From: an uncultured Acidimicrobiales bacterium
GTDB taxonomy: Bacteria; Actinomycetota; Acidimicrobiia; Acidimicrobiales; Aldehydirespiratoraceae
Length of the DNA: 64,000 bases
NCBI GenBank assembly: GCA_958296055.1
Contig: CATQHS010000001.1
Coordinates: 2,514,277 to 2,578,276, forward strand
Direction: 5' to 3'
Position 1 is the first letter of the stretch; each line of letters opens with the position of its first letter. Under the pieces are notes generated by a model, which made no database searches, had not been told where the DNA came from, and saw nothing but the letters and a program-made list of their open reading frames with translations. The position numbers were made by a program, and so were the translations under genes. Shown here piece after piece: positions 1 through 10,011 of the stretch.

Positions 1-1
1 G

Positions 2-1861
2 CCCTGGCGCTCCCTCACCGCCCGGGAGAAGAACCTGCTGCTCTACGGCCGGGGAGTGAAGGGCCGGATCGAGGTCCGCTACCGCAACCGCTTCAACCGG
101 GTCCGCGTCTACCACCCCCAGTTCGAGGGCGTGGTCCCCTACCTGATGCGCCGCCACGAGGAGTCCGAGAGCGACGCGGCCCGAGACCAGATCGAGGGCT
201 ACATGCGCCAGGTGCCCTGCCCCGACTGCGGCGGGGCCCGGCTCAACCCCATGTCGCTGGCCGTCACCATCGGCGGCTACGGCATCCACGAGCTGTGCGC
301 CATGTCCATAGCCGAGGCGGCCAAGGCCCTGATGGAGCTGGAGCTCGACGACCGGGACGCCCTGATCGCCGAGCAGGTGCTCAAGGAGATCCGGTCCCGG
401 CTGGGGTTCCTGCTCGACGTGGGCCTCGACTACCTCAACCTGGCCCGCAGCGCCGCCACCCTGGCCGGCGGCGAGGCCCAGCGCATCCGGCTGGCCAGCC
501 AGGTCGGCTCGGGGCTGGTGGGGGTGCTGTACGTGCTGGACGAGCCCTCCATCGGCCTGCACCAGCGGGACAACCAGCGCCTGATCGAGACCTTGGTGCG
601 GATGCGGGACCTGGGCAACACCGTGCTGGTGGTGGAGCACGACGAGGAGACCATCCGCACCGCCGACCACGTGGTGGACATCGGCCCCGGCGCGGGCGAG
701 CACGGCGGGCGCATCGTCTGGTCCGGCCCGGTGGCCGACCTGCTTGAGGTCGAAGAGTCGATCACCGGCCAGTACCTGTCCGGCCGCCGCCGCATCGAGA
801 TGCCCGCCCGCCGCCGGCCCGGCGACGGCAGCCTGCTCACCGTCCGGGGCGCCCGGGAGAACAACCTGGCCGACATCGACGTCGAGTTCCCCCTCGGCCT
901 GTTCGCCTGCGTCACCGGGGTGTCGGGCTCGGGCAAGTCGTCGCTGGTCAACGAGATCCTGCACCGGGCCCTGATGCAGCGGATCTACGGCTCGAAGATC
1001 CCGCCCGGCCGCCACGTCCGCATCGACGGGGCCGGCAGCCTCGACAAGGTCATCGCCATCGACCAGTCGCCCATCGGCCGCACCCCCCGGTCCAACCCGG
1101 CCACCTACACCGGCGTGTTCGACCACGTCCGCAAGCTGTTCTCCCGCACCCCGGAGTCGAAGGTGCGGGGGTACATGCCCGGGCGGTTCTCGTTCAACGT
1201 CAGCGGGGGCCGCTGCGACGCCTGCCAGGGCGACGGCACCATCAAGATCGAGATGCACTTCCTGCCCGACGTGTACGTGCCCTGCGAGGTGTGCAAGGGC
1301 CGCCGCTACAACCGCGACACCCTCGAGGTCGACTTCAAGGGCCGCAACGTCGCCGACGTGCTGGATATGCCCTGCGCTGACGCCCTCGAGTTCTTCGCCA
1401 ACCAGCCCCCCATCGCCCGCCACATGCGGACCCTGGTGGACGTGGGGCTGGGCTACGTGCGCCTGGGCCAGCCCGCCCCCACCCTGTCGGGGGGCGAGGC
1501 CCAGCGGGTGAAGCTGGCCAGCGAGCTGGCCAAGCGCCCCACCGGCCACACCATGTACATCCTCGACGAGCCCACCACCGGCCTGCACTTCGAGGACGTG
1601 CGCAAGCTGCTGGGCGTGCTGGGCCGCCTGGTCGACCAGGGCAACACGGTGGTGGTGATCGAGCACAACCTGGACGTGGTCAAGACCGCCGACTGGATCA
1701 TCGACCTCGGCCCCGAGGGCGGCTCGGGCGGGGGCCGCCTGGTGGCCGCCGGTCCGCCCGAGGCGGTGGCCGAGGTGCCCGAAAGCCACACCGGCCGGTT
1801 CCTGCGCCGGATGCTCAACGGGTCCGGCCCCATGCTCGACGGGTCCGGCCCCGCCCGCTGA
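2..1861 (+). CDS. uvrA: UvrABC excinuclease subunit A, 3' part
   Basis: ATPase that scans DNA for bulky lesions and loads UvrB in nucleotide excision repair. The reading frame is open from base 2, so the N-terminal first ATPase half lies outside the window. Visible are a zinc-binding CPDCGG motif, the ABC signature [14 protein letters not shown], a second Walker A ([10 protein letters not shown]), the C-terminal zinc module (CDACQG, then CEVC) and a second signature [14 protein letters not shown] followed by DEPTTGLH. uvrC begins 10 bases downstream, so the two are probably cotranscribed. The last 14 codons contain a near-perfect 21-base tandem duplication just before the stop. The identification is secure. 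Confidence 0.97.
   Translation, partial: PWRSLTAREKNLLLYGRGVKGRIEVRYRNRFNRVRVYHPQFEGVVPYLMRRHEESESDAARDQIEGYMRQVPCPDCGGARLNPMSLAVTIGGYGIHELCAMSIAEAAKALMELELDDRDALIAEQVLKEIRSRLGFLLDVGLDYLNLARSAATLAGGEAQRIRLASQVGSGLVGVLYVLDEPSIGLHQRDNQRLIETLVRMRDLGNTVLVVEHDEETIRTADHVVDIGPGAGEHGGRIVWSGPVADLLEVEESITGQYLSGRRRIEMPARRRPGDGSLLTVRGARENNLADIDVEFPLGLFACVTGVSGSGKSSLVNEILHRALMQRIYGSKIPPGRHVRIDGAGSLDKVIAIDQSPIGRTPRSNPATYTGVFDHVRKLFSRTPESKVRGYMPGRFSFNVSGGRCDACQGDGTIKIEMHFLPDVYVPCEVCKGRRYNRDTLEVDFKGRNVADVLDMPCADALEFFANQPPIARHMRTLVDVGLGYVRLGQPAPTLSGGEAQRVKLASELAKRPTGHTMYILDEPTTGLHFEDVRKLLGVLGRLVDQGNTVVVIEHNLDVVKTADWIIDLGPEGGSGGGRLVAAGPPEAVAEVPESHTGRFLRRMLNGSGPMLDGSGPAR
1811..1852 (+). repeat. 21-bp tandem duplication at the uvrA 3' end
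   Basis: Two adjacent 21-base copies (1811-1831 and 1832-1852) differ at one base and add seven residues to the UvrA C-terminus. It is the first of ten junction duplications in this window. Confidence 0.85.
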
Positions 1862-1871
1862 CCCTCCGGCC

Positions 1872-3743
1872 GTGCTGAAGCAGCCGCCCCGCGGCTCGAT
1901 CCCCGACGGCCCCGGGTCCTACCTGTTCAAAGACGCCGACGGCCGGGTCATCTACGTCGGCAAGGCCAAGAGCCTGCGGTCCCGGGTGTCGAGCTACTTC
2001 GGTCGCAGCCTGCCGCTGCGCACCCGCCAGATGACCGACAGCGCCGAGTCGGTGGAGTGGATTCAGGTGGCCAACGAGGTCGAGGCCCTGATGCTGGAGT
2101 TCTCCCTGATCCAGCGGCACCGGCCCCGCTTCAACATCCGCTACACCGACGACAAGTCCTACCCCTACCTGTGCGTCACCACCCTCGATCAATGGCCCCG
2201 GGCCATGGTCATGCGGGGCCGCCGCCGCAAGGGCAACCGCTACTTCGGCCCCTACGGCCACGCCTACGCCATCCGCGAGACGCTGGACCTGCTGCTGCGC
2301 ACCTTCCCCATCCGCACCTGCACCGACGGCAAGTTCAACCGCCACGCCAAGCTGGGCAAGCCCTGCCTGCTGCACCACATCGAGAAGTGCGCCGGACCGT
2401 GCGTGGGCGAGATCGGCCCGGGTGCCTACGCCGGGATGGTGGACGAGCTGCTGCGCTTCCTGGAGGGCGACACCGACTGGGTGCTGGAGCGGCTCCGCCG
2501 GGAGATGCAAGAGGCCTCGGACCGGCTCGACTACGAGCGGGCGGCCCGGCTCCGGGACCGGCTCACCGCGGTGGGCAAGGCGGTGGAGACCCAGCAGATG
2601 GTGGGGTCGCGCCGCGAGGACATCGACGTGGTCGGGATCTTCGACGACGAGCTGGAGGCGGCGGTGCAGGTGTTCCACGTCCGCCGGGGCCGGGTGACCG
2701 GCCGGCGGGGCTTCGTGGTGGACAAGGCCGAGGAGCTGACCCGGCCCGAGCTGGTGAGCCGGGCCCTGGAGCGGCTGTATGCCGAGGAGAACCCGATGGG
2801 CTGGCCCAAGGCGGTGCTGGTGCCGAACCCCCCCGCCAACGCCGACCTGTACCGGGAGTGGCTGGGGGAGCTGCGAGGGTCGCGGGTGGAGATCCGGGTG
2901 CCCCAGCGCGGCCCCAAGAAAGACCTCCAGCAGACGGTGGCCCGCAACGCCGAGGAGTCGTTCAACCGGCACCGGCTCAAGCGCACCGCCGACCACAACA
3001 GCCGGGCCCGGGCCCTCAACGAGCTCCAGCTCCATCTGGGCCTGCCCGCCGCCCCGCTGCGGATCGAGTGCTACGACATGAGCCACCTGTCGGGCCGGGA
3101 CTACGTCGGGTCGATGGTGGTGATGGAGGACGGCCTGCCCAAGCCCTCGGATTACCGCCGGTTCAAGATCCGCTCCGTGGCGGGCAACGACGACTTCGCG
3201 GCCATGGAGGAGGTGCTGATGAGGCGGCTGGCCGCCTATCTGGAGCAGCGGGGCCGGCCGGTGGCCGAGCGGGACGGCCGGTTCTCCTACCCGCCCCAGT
3301 TGCTGCTGGTGGACGGAGGCAAGGGCCAGTTGGGGGTGGCCGTGCGGGTGCTGGAAGAGCTGGGCCTAGCCGACGACATCCCGGCCGCGGCGCTGGCCAA
3401 GCAGTTCGAGGAGGTGTTCGTGCCCGGCCGACCCGAGCCGGTGCGCATCCCCCGCCAGTCCGAGGCGCTGTACATGCTCCAGCGAGTCCGCGACGAGAGC
3501 CACCGCTTCGCCGTCGCCTACCACCGCTCGGTGCGGGGCAAGCGGATGACCAGCTCGGCGCTGGACGGCATCGAGGGCCTGGGGCCGGTCCGGCGCACCC
3601 GGCTGATCCGGGAGCTGGGCGGGGTCCGGGCCGTCCAGCGGGCCGAGCTGAGCGAGCTGGAGGCCTTGCCGTGGCTGCCCGACAGGGTGGCCGGCAACGT
3701 CCACCGGGCCCTGCACGGCGTCGGTACCATTGGCCCCAAGTGA
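1872..3743 (+). CDS. uvrC: UvrABC excinuclease subunit C
   Basis: Endonuclease that makes the dual incision around a lesion after UvrB loading. The GTG start at 1872 gives 623 residues, normal for the family. The N-terminal GIY-YIG domain shows GPGSYLFKD and VIYVGKAKSLRSRV. The UVR motif (DYERAARLRDRL) lies near residue 220. The RNase H-like C-terminal nuclease domain shows ECYDMSHLSG and LLLVDGGKGQL, and the end has a helix-hairpin-helix (LDGIEGLGPVRRTRL). It follows uvrA by 10 bases and its stop overlaps the rapZ start (GTGA), indicating translational coupling. Confidence 0.97.
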   Translation: MLKQPPRGSIPDGPGSYLFKDADGRVIYVGKAKSLRSRVSSYFGRSLPLRTRQMTDSAESVEWIQVANEVEALMLEFSLIQRHRPRFNIRYTDDKSYPYLCVTTLDQWPRAMVMRGRRRKGNRYFGPYGHAYAIRETLDLLLRTFPIRTCTDGKFNRHAKLGKPCLLHHIEKCAGPCVGEIGPGAYAGMVDELLRFLEGDTDWVLERLRREMQEASDRLDYERAARLRDRLTAVGKAVETQQMVGSRREDIDVVGIFDDELEAAVQVFHVRRGRVTGRRGFVVDKAEELTRPELVSRALERLYAEENPMGWPKAVLVPNPPANADLYREWLGELRGSRVEIRVPQRGPKKDLQQTVARNAEESFNRHRLKRTADHNSRARALNELQLHLGLPAAPLRIECYDMSHLSGRDYVGSMVVMEDGLPKPSDYRRFKIRSVAGNDDFAAMEEVLMRRLAAYLEQRGRPVAERDGRFSYPPQLLLVDGGKGQLGVAVRVLEELGLADDIPAAALAKQFEEVFVPGRPEPVRIPRQSEALYMLQRVRDESHRFAVAYHRSVRGKRMTSSALDGIEGLGPVRRTRLIRELGGVRAVQRAELSELEALPWLPDRVAGNVHRALHGVGTIGPK

Positions 3744-4654
3744 GCGAGTTCGTGGTCATCGCCGGGATGTCGGGGGCCGGGCGGAGCGCGGCGGCCGACA
3801 ACCTGGAGGACTTGGGCTGGTTCGTGATGGACAACCTGCCCCCGTCGCTGGTGGGCAAGGTGGTCGAGCTGGCCGCCTCGCCCGGCGGCGGGGCGGCCGC
3901 CGACCGGCTGGCGCTGGTGGTCGGCACCGGCGGCTACCACGACGAGATCACCGCCATGATCGCCGACCTGCGGGCCGAGCTGGCCAACCTGAGGCTGCTG
4001 TTCTTGGACGCCTCCACCGAGACCCTGGTCCGCCGCTACGAGTCTTCCCGCCGCCGCCACCCCTTCAGCAGGGCCGGGGCCCTGGCCGTGGCCATCGACA
4101 CCGAGCGGTCGGCCCTGGAGCCGGTGCGGGGCGAGGCCGACGTGGTGATCGACACGTCGGATCTGAACGTCCACGAGCTGCGGGACCGGATGGTGGAGAT
4201 GTTCGGCCGGTCCGGGGCCGAGCCGGCCATGCGGACCACGGTCATGTCGTTCGGCTACACCCACGGTCTCCCCCGGGACGCCGACGTGGTGATCGACTGC
4301 CGGTTCCTGCCCAACCCCCACTGGGTGGCCGAGCTGCAGCCCCTCGACGGCCGGGACGCCCGGGTGGCCCGGTACCTGGCTGGCCAGCCGGTGACCGAAG
4401 AGTTCTACGACCGCCTCGGGGAGCTGCTGCGGCTGATAGCGCCCCGCTACCGGACCGGGGGGAAGTCGTATCTGACCGTCGCCTTCGGGTGTACCGGCGG
4501 CCGCCACCGGTCGGTGGCCGTGGCCGAGCACGTGGCCCGGATGCTGGCCGCCGACGGCCTGGCCCCGTCGGTGATCCACCGCGACCTGCACAAGGCGGGC
4601 GGCTCGGGCGGGCCGGTAGAGTCCGCGCCGATCGAGGAGCGTGTTCGCTCATGA
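3740..4654 (+). CDS. rapZ: RapZ/YvcJ family nucleotide-binding protein
   Basis: P-loop nucleotide-binding protein; homologues act as an RNase adaptor (RapZ) or bind and hydrolyse nucleotides (YvcJ). The start is the GTG overlapping the uvrC stop. The Walker A region reads GMSGAGRS, with Arg in the Lys position as is usual in actinobacterial members, followed by ADNLEDLGWFVMDNLPP. Further family blocks are FLDAS, RRRHP, DTSDLNVHEL, FGYTHGLPRDADVV and AFGCTGGRHRSV. The length is 304 residues. In most Gram-positives yvcK and whiA follow, but here gap starts 22 bases after the stop, so both are missing from this place. Confidence 0.94.
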   Translation: MSEFVVIAGMSGAGRSAAADNLEDLGWFVMDNLPPSLVGKVVELAASPGGGAAADRLALVVGTGGYHDEITAMIADLRAELANLRLLFLDASTETLVRRYESSRRRHPFSRAGALAVAIDTERSALEPVRGEADVVIDTSDLNVHELRDRMVEMFGRSGAEPAMRTTVMSFGYTHGLPRDADVVIDCRFLPNPHWVAELQPLDGRDARVARYLAGQPVTEEFYDRLGELLRLIAPRYRTGGKSYLTVAFGCTGGRHRSVAVAEHVARMLAADGLAPSVIHRDLHKAGGSGGPVESAPIEERVRS

Positions 4655-4676
4655 ACGTCGGGGGTGACCGCTTGCC

Positions 4677-5687
<1,011 letters not shown>

Positions 5688-5688
5688 G

Positions 5689-6825
5689 GTGACCGCGGCC
5701 CCGCTGCCGGGCCTGGAGGACCTCGGGGACATCGCCGGCGCCTCAGTGCTGGTGCGGGCCGACTTCAACGTGCCGCTGCGGTCGGGTGAGATCGCCGACG
5801 ACCTGCGCATCCGGGCCGGGGTGCCCACCATCGGGTGGCTGCGGGGCCGGGGGGCTTCGGTCGTGGTCTGCGCCCATCTGGGCCGGCCGGGGGGCCGCCC
5901 CGACCCGGCCTGGTCGGTCGAGCCGGTGCGGGCCCGCCTGAACGGGCTGGTCGAGGGCGTGGAGTTGTTGGAGAACCTCCGCTTCGATCCCGGCGAGGAG
6001 GCTGACGACCCCGCTTTCACCGACGGGCTGATCGAAGGCTGCGACTTCTACGTGAACGACGCCTTCGGGGTGTCGCACCGGCCCCACGCCTCCATCGTGG
6101 GCCCGCCCCGGTTCCTGCCCTCGGCCGCGGGCAGGCTGCTGGCCCGGGAGGTTGAGGTGCTGGGCGGCATGCGCCACCCGCCGAGGCGGCCGTTCGTGGC
6201 CGTGCTGGGCGGCTCGAAAGTGTCGGACAAGCTGGGGGCGATCGAGGCTCTGCTCGAGGTGGTCGACACCCTGGTGGTGGGGGGGGCCATGTGCTTCACC
6301 TTCCTGAAGGCCCGGGGCCATGCCGTGGGCTCGTCGCGGTGCGAGGACGCCATGGTGGAGCGGTGCCGGGCGCTGCTCGACTCCGGCGCCGACATCCGCC
6401 TTCCCCACGACATCGTCGCCCTCGGCCCCGGCGGCCGCCTCGGCCGGCCCGACGATGCCGGCGAGGTGCGCCACACCGGGCCTGATCTGGGTGACGGCTG
6501 GGTGGGGGCCGACATCGGCCCCGGCAGCGCCGCCGCCTTCGGCGATGTGATCCTCGACGCCGGCACCGTGTTCTGGAACGGCCCGATGGGGGTGTTCGAG
6601 GACCCCCGCTTCGCGGCCGGCACCGGCGCCGTGGCCGCGGCCGCGGCCGAGACCCGGGCCTACACCGTGGTCGGCGGCGGCGACAGCGGAGCCGCGTTGG
6701 CCGGGCTCGGGCTGGCCGGCGAAGTCGATCACGTCTCCACCGGGGGAGGGGCGTCGCTGGAGTTGATCGAGAAAGGCGACCTGTGCGGCCTGGCCGCCCT
6801 GCGAGGAGCGCCCAATGCCCGCTGA
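5689..6825 (+). CDS. pgk: Phosphoglycerate kinase
   Basis: Transfers phosphate from 1,3-bisphosphoglycerate to ADP. The GTG start lies one base after the gap stop. Family blocks are VLVRADFNVPL, AHLGRPGG, ENLRFDPGEE, FYVNDAFGVSHRPHAS, VLGGSKVSDKLG, WNGPMGVFE and the nucleotide loop VGGGDSGAAL, with STGGGASLELI near the end. At 378 residues it is slightly shorter than the usual 390-400, but all active-site blocks are present. Confidence 0.96.
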   Translation: MTAAPLPGLEDLGDIAGASVLVRADFNVPLRSGEIADDLRIRAGVPTIGWLRGRGASVVVCAHLGRPGGRPDPAWSVEPVRARLNGLVEGVELLENLRFDPGEEADDPAFTDGLIEGCDFYVNDAFGVSHRPHASIVGPPRFLPSAAGRLLAREVEVLGGMRHPPRRPFVAVLGGSKVSDKLGAIEALLEVVDTLVVGGAMCFTFLKARGHAVGSSRCEDAMVERCRALLDSGADIRLPHDIVALGPGGRLGRPDDAGEVRHTGPDLGDGWVGADIGPGSAAAFGDVILDAGTVFWNGPMGVFEDPRFAAGTGAVAAAAAETRAYTVVGGGDSGAALAGLGLAGEVDHVSTGGGASLELIEKGDLCGLAALRGAPNAR

Positions 6826-6887
6826 CCGCCTCTTCTCGAGGCCGCTCCGATCCCCAGGAACAGACCAGCCGTCGAGAGGAGGCCCCA

Positions 6888-7673
6888 GTGCCCGCTAACC
6901 GCAAGCCGCTGATCAGCGGCAACTGGAAGATGCACCACAACCACTTCCAGGCCATCCAGGCCATACAGAAGCTGTCCTACGCCCTCACCGCGGAGGACTA
7001 CGCCAGCGTGGACGTGTCGGTGCATCCGTCGTTCACCAACCTGCGCTCGGTGCAGACCGTGCTCGGCGCCGACGACATCCCCGTCGCCTTGGGGGCCCAG
7101 GACTGCCACCCCGACGACGAGGGGGCCTTCACCGGGGAGGTGTCGGCGGCCATGCTGGCCAAGCTGGAGGTGGCCTACGTGATCGTCGGCCATAGCGAGC
7201 GCCGCCAACTCTTCGGCGAGACCGACGAGACGGTGAACGCCAAGGCCCGGGCCGCGCTGCGCCACCAGATGACCCCCATCGTCTGCGTGGGCGAGACCCT
7301 CGACGAGCGCCGGGCCGGCCAGGCCGCCGACCGGGTGGCCGACCAGGTGGCGGGCTCACTGGCCGGCCTGGACAGGCCCGCAGTGGCCGGGATGGTGATC
7401 GCCTACGAGCCCATCTGGGCCATAGGCACCGGCGAGACCGCCACCGGAGCCGACGCGCAGGAGATGGGCGCGCACATCCGCTCGCTGGTGGCGTCGGGGT
7501 GGGGGGCCGACGCGGCCGCCTCGGTGCGCATCCAATACGGGGGCTCGGTGAAGCCGGCCAACGCCGCCGACCTGATGGCCTGCCCCGACGTGGACGGCGC
7601 CCTGGTGGGCGGGGCCAGCCTCGACCCCGACGACTTCGCCCGCATCGTCAACTACCGCCTCTACGCCATCTAA
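6888..7673 (+). CDS. tpiA: Triosephosphate isomerase
   Basis: Interconverts dihydroxyacetone phosphate and glyceraldehyde 3-phosphate. I chose the GTG at 6888 because a strong Shine-Dalgarno (GAGAGGAGG, 6874-6882) precedes it and the protein then begins with RKPLISGNWKMH, the TIM N-terminus. The electrophilic His lies in VGHSERR, the catalytic Glu in AYEPIWAIGTG, and the phosphate loop is IQYGGSVKP followed by LVGGASL. The length is 261 residues, typical. Confidence 0.97.
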   Translation: MPANRKPLISGNWKMHHNHFQAIQAIQKLSYALTAEDYASVDVSVHPSFTNLRSVQTVLGADDIPVALGAQDCHPDDEGAFTGEVSAAMLAKLEVAYVIVGHSERRQLFGETDETVNAKARAALRHQMTPIVCVGETLDERRAGQAADRVADQVAGSLAGLDRPAVAGMVIAYEPIWAIGTGETATGADAQEMGAHIRSLVASGWGADAAASVRIQYGGSVKPANAADLMACPDVDGALVGGASLDPDDFARIVNYRLYAI

Positions 7674-7699
7674 TTCCCGCGGCCGGTAGCCTGGCGCCC

Positions 7700-7924
7700 G
7701 TGATCTGGCTGGTGGCCCCCCTGCATGTGCTGTCGGCGCTGACGCTGGTGTTCTTGGTGCTGCTGCACAGCGGCAAGGGCGGGGGCCTGTCGGACATGTT
7801 CGGCGGCGGGCTCGGGGCCCAGGCCGCCGGCTCCACCGTGGTGGAGCGCAACCTGGACCGGATCACCATCGTCGCCGCCCTGGTCTTCGCCTTCGCCTCG
7901 GTCTCCTACGCCCTGATCATCTGA
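7700..7924 (+). CDS. secG: Preprotein translocase subunit SecG
   Basis: Small membrane subunit of the SecYEG channel. It has 74 residues with two hydrophobic helices (about 2-20 and 54-73) around a polar loop with the SecG motif LLHSGKGGGLSDMFGGG. The GTG start at 7700 opens directly on the first helix. It lies 26 bases after tpiA, its usual neighbour in actinobacteria. Confidence 0.93.
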   Translation: MIWLVAPLHVLSALTLVFLVLLHSGKGGGLSDMFGGGLGAQAAGSTVVERNLDRITIVAALVFAFASVSYALII

Positions 7925-8153
7925 GCGTCCGGGAGAGCGTTGGACGCGATGACCTCGGCGTACCAGCGGGCGCTCGGCTTGGGCGTCCGGGTGAAGGGGG
8001 CCGTGCGCTCCACCTCCGCCAAGCCGAACCCCGCCGACCGCTCCGAGCCGAGGAGCCCCGGTGACCGCATCTCGCCCACGTGGCCGGACCGGCCCCGAAT
8101 GATCTCACCGGACCCGCCGACGGCCAGCGAGTCCACGACGAGAGGAGAGCCAA

Positions 8154-8513
8154 ATGGCTGACAACACCAACCCGGAACCGGGCGCCCCCGAAGCGGTCGC
8201 CGCCCTTGCCGAACCCGAGGACAAGGGAGAGCTGATGTTCGACGCCTCCGCGGCGCTGGACGCCGCCTGCCGAACCAGCGGCTTCCCGGTCCGCATCGGG
8301 CTGGTCCGGGCCGTCATCCGCACATGCGACGCACACATGGACTTCGTAATCGCTGCCGACGACGACGGCGGACAGGCCCTCACCGATCTGATGGACGCCA
8401 TCGGGGCCCTGGCCTTGGCCGTCTCGTCCGAGTTCGGGCTGTCGCTCGAGCAGGCCAAGACGGCGCTGAACCTGGCCGACGCCTACTACAACTTCATGGA
8501 CGACGACGACTGA
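8154..8513 (+). CDS. Conserved-looking small acidic protein, function unknown
   Basis: A 119-residue soluble protein, rich in Asp, Glu and Ala, ending in a run of Asp. No domain is recognised. The ATG has a good purine-rich ribosome site (GAGAGGAGAG about 8 bases upstream). The interior (FDASAALDAACRTSGFPVRI, then an Ala-rich helix LMDAIGALALAVSSEFGL) looks like a helical fold. It stands alone between secG and the opposite-strand dehydrase-like gene. The 229 bases before it show no convincing gene. Confidence 0.7.
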   Translation: MADNTNPEPGAPEAVAALAEPEDKGELMFDASAALDAACRTSGFPVRIGLVRAVIRTCDAHMDFVIAADDDGGQALTDLMDAIGALALAVSSEFGLSLEQAKTALNLADAYYNFMDDDD

Positions 8514-8529
8514 AGCAGACAGGCACCAA

Positions 8530-8628
8530 TCAGTGACAATCGTTGTTCCAGTTGCCGCCTTCGATCTGGTGGGCGGAGGTGGCGACGCCCCAACCGAAGC
8601 CGTCGGGGAAGCCGCCGGTTGCGGTCAC
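8530..8628 (-). pseudogene. 5' stump of a family 1 glycoside hydrolase
   Basis: A GTG at 8628, five bases past the upstream dehydrase-like gene, opens a 32-codon frame containing FPDGFGWGVATSAHQIEGG followed by NWNND. This is the diagnostic N-terminus of GH1 beta-glucosidases (FPxGFxWGxATSAHQIEGG...NND). After NND the frame goes out with Cys-His-stop, so more than 400 codons are missing. It is a deletion remnant, evidently once in one operon with the dehydrase-like gene. Confidence 0.75.
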
Positions 8629-8633
8629 GACGC

Positions 8634-9842
8634 TCAACCGGTCCGCAGCCGATCGAAGAGTTCGTCGATCTGCTCGCAGATGTAGCCCATGTGGTCGGCG
8701 TTCAGCCGGTGGTGGACGGGCAGCGAGAGGGCGCGGTTCATCAGGCGGTCGCAGTTCGGCAGCCCCGTTTCCGGTTGGCGGTGCTCGATCCTGGCGAAAC
8801 CCGGCTGGCGGAGGATGTTGCCCGTCCACACCATCCGCGTCGACACGCCCCGGTTATCGAGGAACTGCTGGACCTCGTTGCGCGACATCGCCGCGTCGGC
8901 GGGCACGGTGAAGCAGAAGCGCATCCAGGTCGTGGCGGCGTCGGCGGTGGTGACCCCCTGGCTGATCCCGACATCGGGGCGGGCCGAGAAGTGATCGTGG
9001 AGTCTCCGCCAGTTGTCGCGTCGGCGCCCGTTGAACTGGTCCAGTTTTTCGAGCTGAACCAGCCCGTAGGCGGCGCCGATCTCTGAGGGCTCGAAGTTGT
9101 AGCCGATGGTGTCGAACACGAAGACGAGGTCGTAGGGAGTGCCGTCGGCCAGCTCGCCGAAGCGTTCCATCCGCCCTTTCTCGGAGCCGAACAGGTAGGG
9201 CTCAGACCGCCGCCCCCAGCGCCGCTGGGAAAGGCATTGATCGAGCAGCCGATCGTCGTCGACGCCCACCATGCCGCCGTTGCCCCCGGCGGTGATGGCG
9301 TGGGAGCGGGCGAAGCTGGTGACCGAGATGTCGGATCGGGCGCCGGTTCGGGTGCCGCCGAGCCACGAATCTAAGACATCGCAGGAGTCCTCGATGACGG
9401 TGAGACCGTGCTCGTCGGCCAGGGCCCGGAGCGCGTCCCAGTCGGCGACGTTGCCGCAGAGGTTTGGGACGAGGATGGCTTTGGTGCGGGGGCCGATCAT
9501 CTCCTTGGCCCGGTTGGCGTCTATCTGGTACGTCTGAGGGTCGACGTCGGCGAACACCGGCACGAGACCCGACTGCACCATCGGCGCGATGTCGGTGGAG
9601 AACGTGAGCGGCGAGGTGAGGATCTCGTCGCCGCGCTCGAGTCCCAGAAGATCGATGGCCAGACGCAGGGCCGACGAGCCGGAGTTGACCATCACACCGT
9701 GGCGCTTGGCCAGCAGCTCGGCGGTTCGTCGCTCCATTTCGGCGACCGCGGGACCGATGTCGAGAGTGCCGGCCCGGAGAACCTCGACGACGGCCTCGAT
9801 CTCGCGCTCGTCGTGTTCGGCGCCGGCGGGAGGCAGCTTCAT
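8634..9842 (-). CDS. DegT/RfbH-type PLP/PMP sugar 3-dehydrase-like protein
   Basis: A 402-residue fold-type I aminotransferase-family protein closest to the E1/RfbH and ColD hexose-3-dehydrase branch. Family blocks are NSGSSALRLAIDLL, LTFSTDIAP, EDSCDVLDSWLGG, SFARSHAITAGGNGG and IGYNFEPSEIGAAYGLVQLEKL. The residue that is Lys in aminotransferases is His (SFARSH), as in dehydrases that use PMP. The Cys of EDSC sits 27 residues before that His, as in E1, but the later C-x-C-x7-C that completes the E1 [2Fe-2S] site is absent (WGRRSEPYLFGSEKG region). No nucleotide-sugar genes lie nearby. The start is ATG at 9842. The exact substrate is unknown. Confidence 0.8.
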   Translation of the reverse strand: MKLPPAGAEHDEREIEAVVEVLRAGTLDIGPAVAEMERRTAELLAKRHGVMVNSGSSALRLAIDLLGLERGDEILTSPLTFSTDIAPMVQSGLVPVFADVDPQTYQIDANRAKEMIGPRTKAILVPNLCGNVADWDALRALADEHGLTVIEDSCDVLDSWLGGTRTGARSDISVTSFARSHAITAGGNGGMVGVDDDRLLDQCLSQRRWGRRSEPYLFGSEKGRMERFGELADGTPYDLVFVFDTIGYNFEPSEIGAAYGLVQLEKLDQFNGRRRDNWRRLHDHFSARPDVGISQGVTTADAATTWMRFCFTVPADAAMSRNEVQQFLDNRGVSTRMVWTGNILRQPGFARIEHRQPETGLPNCDRLMNRALSLPVHHRLNADHMGYICEQIDELFDRLRTG

Positions 9843-9923
9843 GTCTTCACCTGTGAGCGTTCGGGTGGGCGATGATTCCGCAAGGTAGCGGGCTTTGACG
9901 CTCCCGGACCGGGGGCCTACTCT

Positions 9924-9977
9924 GGTTTTTTCTGAGCATCGGTTGTCGTATAGCGACATTCTTTGCTCAGAAAAACC
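9924..9977. promoter_or_regulatory. Nested inverted repeats in the divergent intergenic region
   Basis: Between two divergent genes, GGTTTTTTCTGAGC (9924-9937) faces GCTCAGAAAAACC (9965-9977), complementary apart from one extra T. Nested inside, TGTCG (9944-9948) pairs with CGACA (9954-9958) around TATAG. The nested symmetry and location suggest a regulator-binding region or a transcript hairpin controlling the dehydrase-like gene and/or the molybdenum hydroxylase operon. Confidence 0.6.
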
Positions 9978-10011
9978 CAGCGAAGGGGAAGAGAAGGGGA
10001 GAGGACGCGGG

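Noticed and set aside
2057..4654. One 865-codon protein spanning uvrC and rapZ
   Set aside because: The first part is an out-of-frame shadow of uvrC; only the part from GTG 3740 matches a family (RapZ).
7940..8161. A 73-codon TTG-initiated frame between secG and the small acidic protein
   Set aside because: Low-complexity, Pro/Arg/Ser-rich translation without family resemblance, overlapping the next well-supported start; most likely a chance frame in GC-rich leader DNA.
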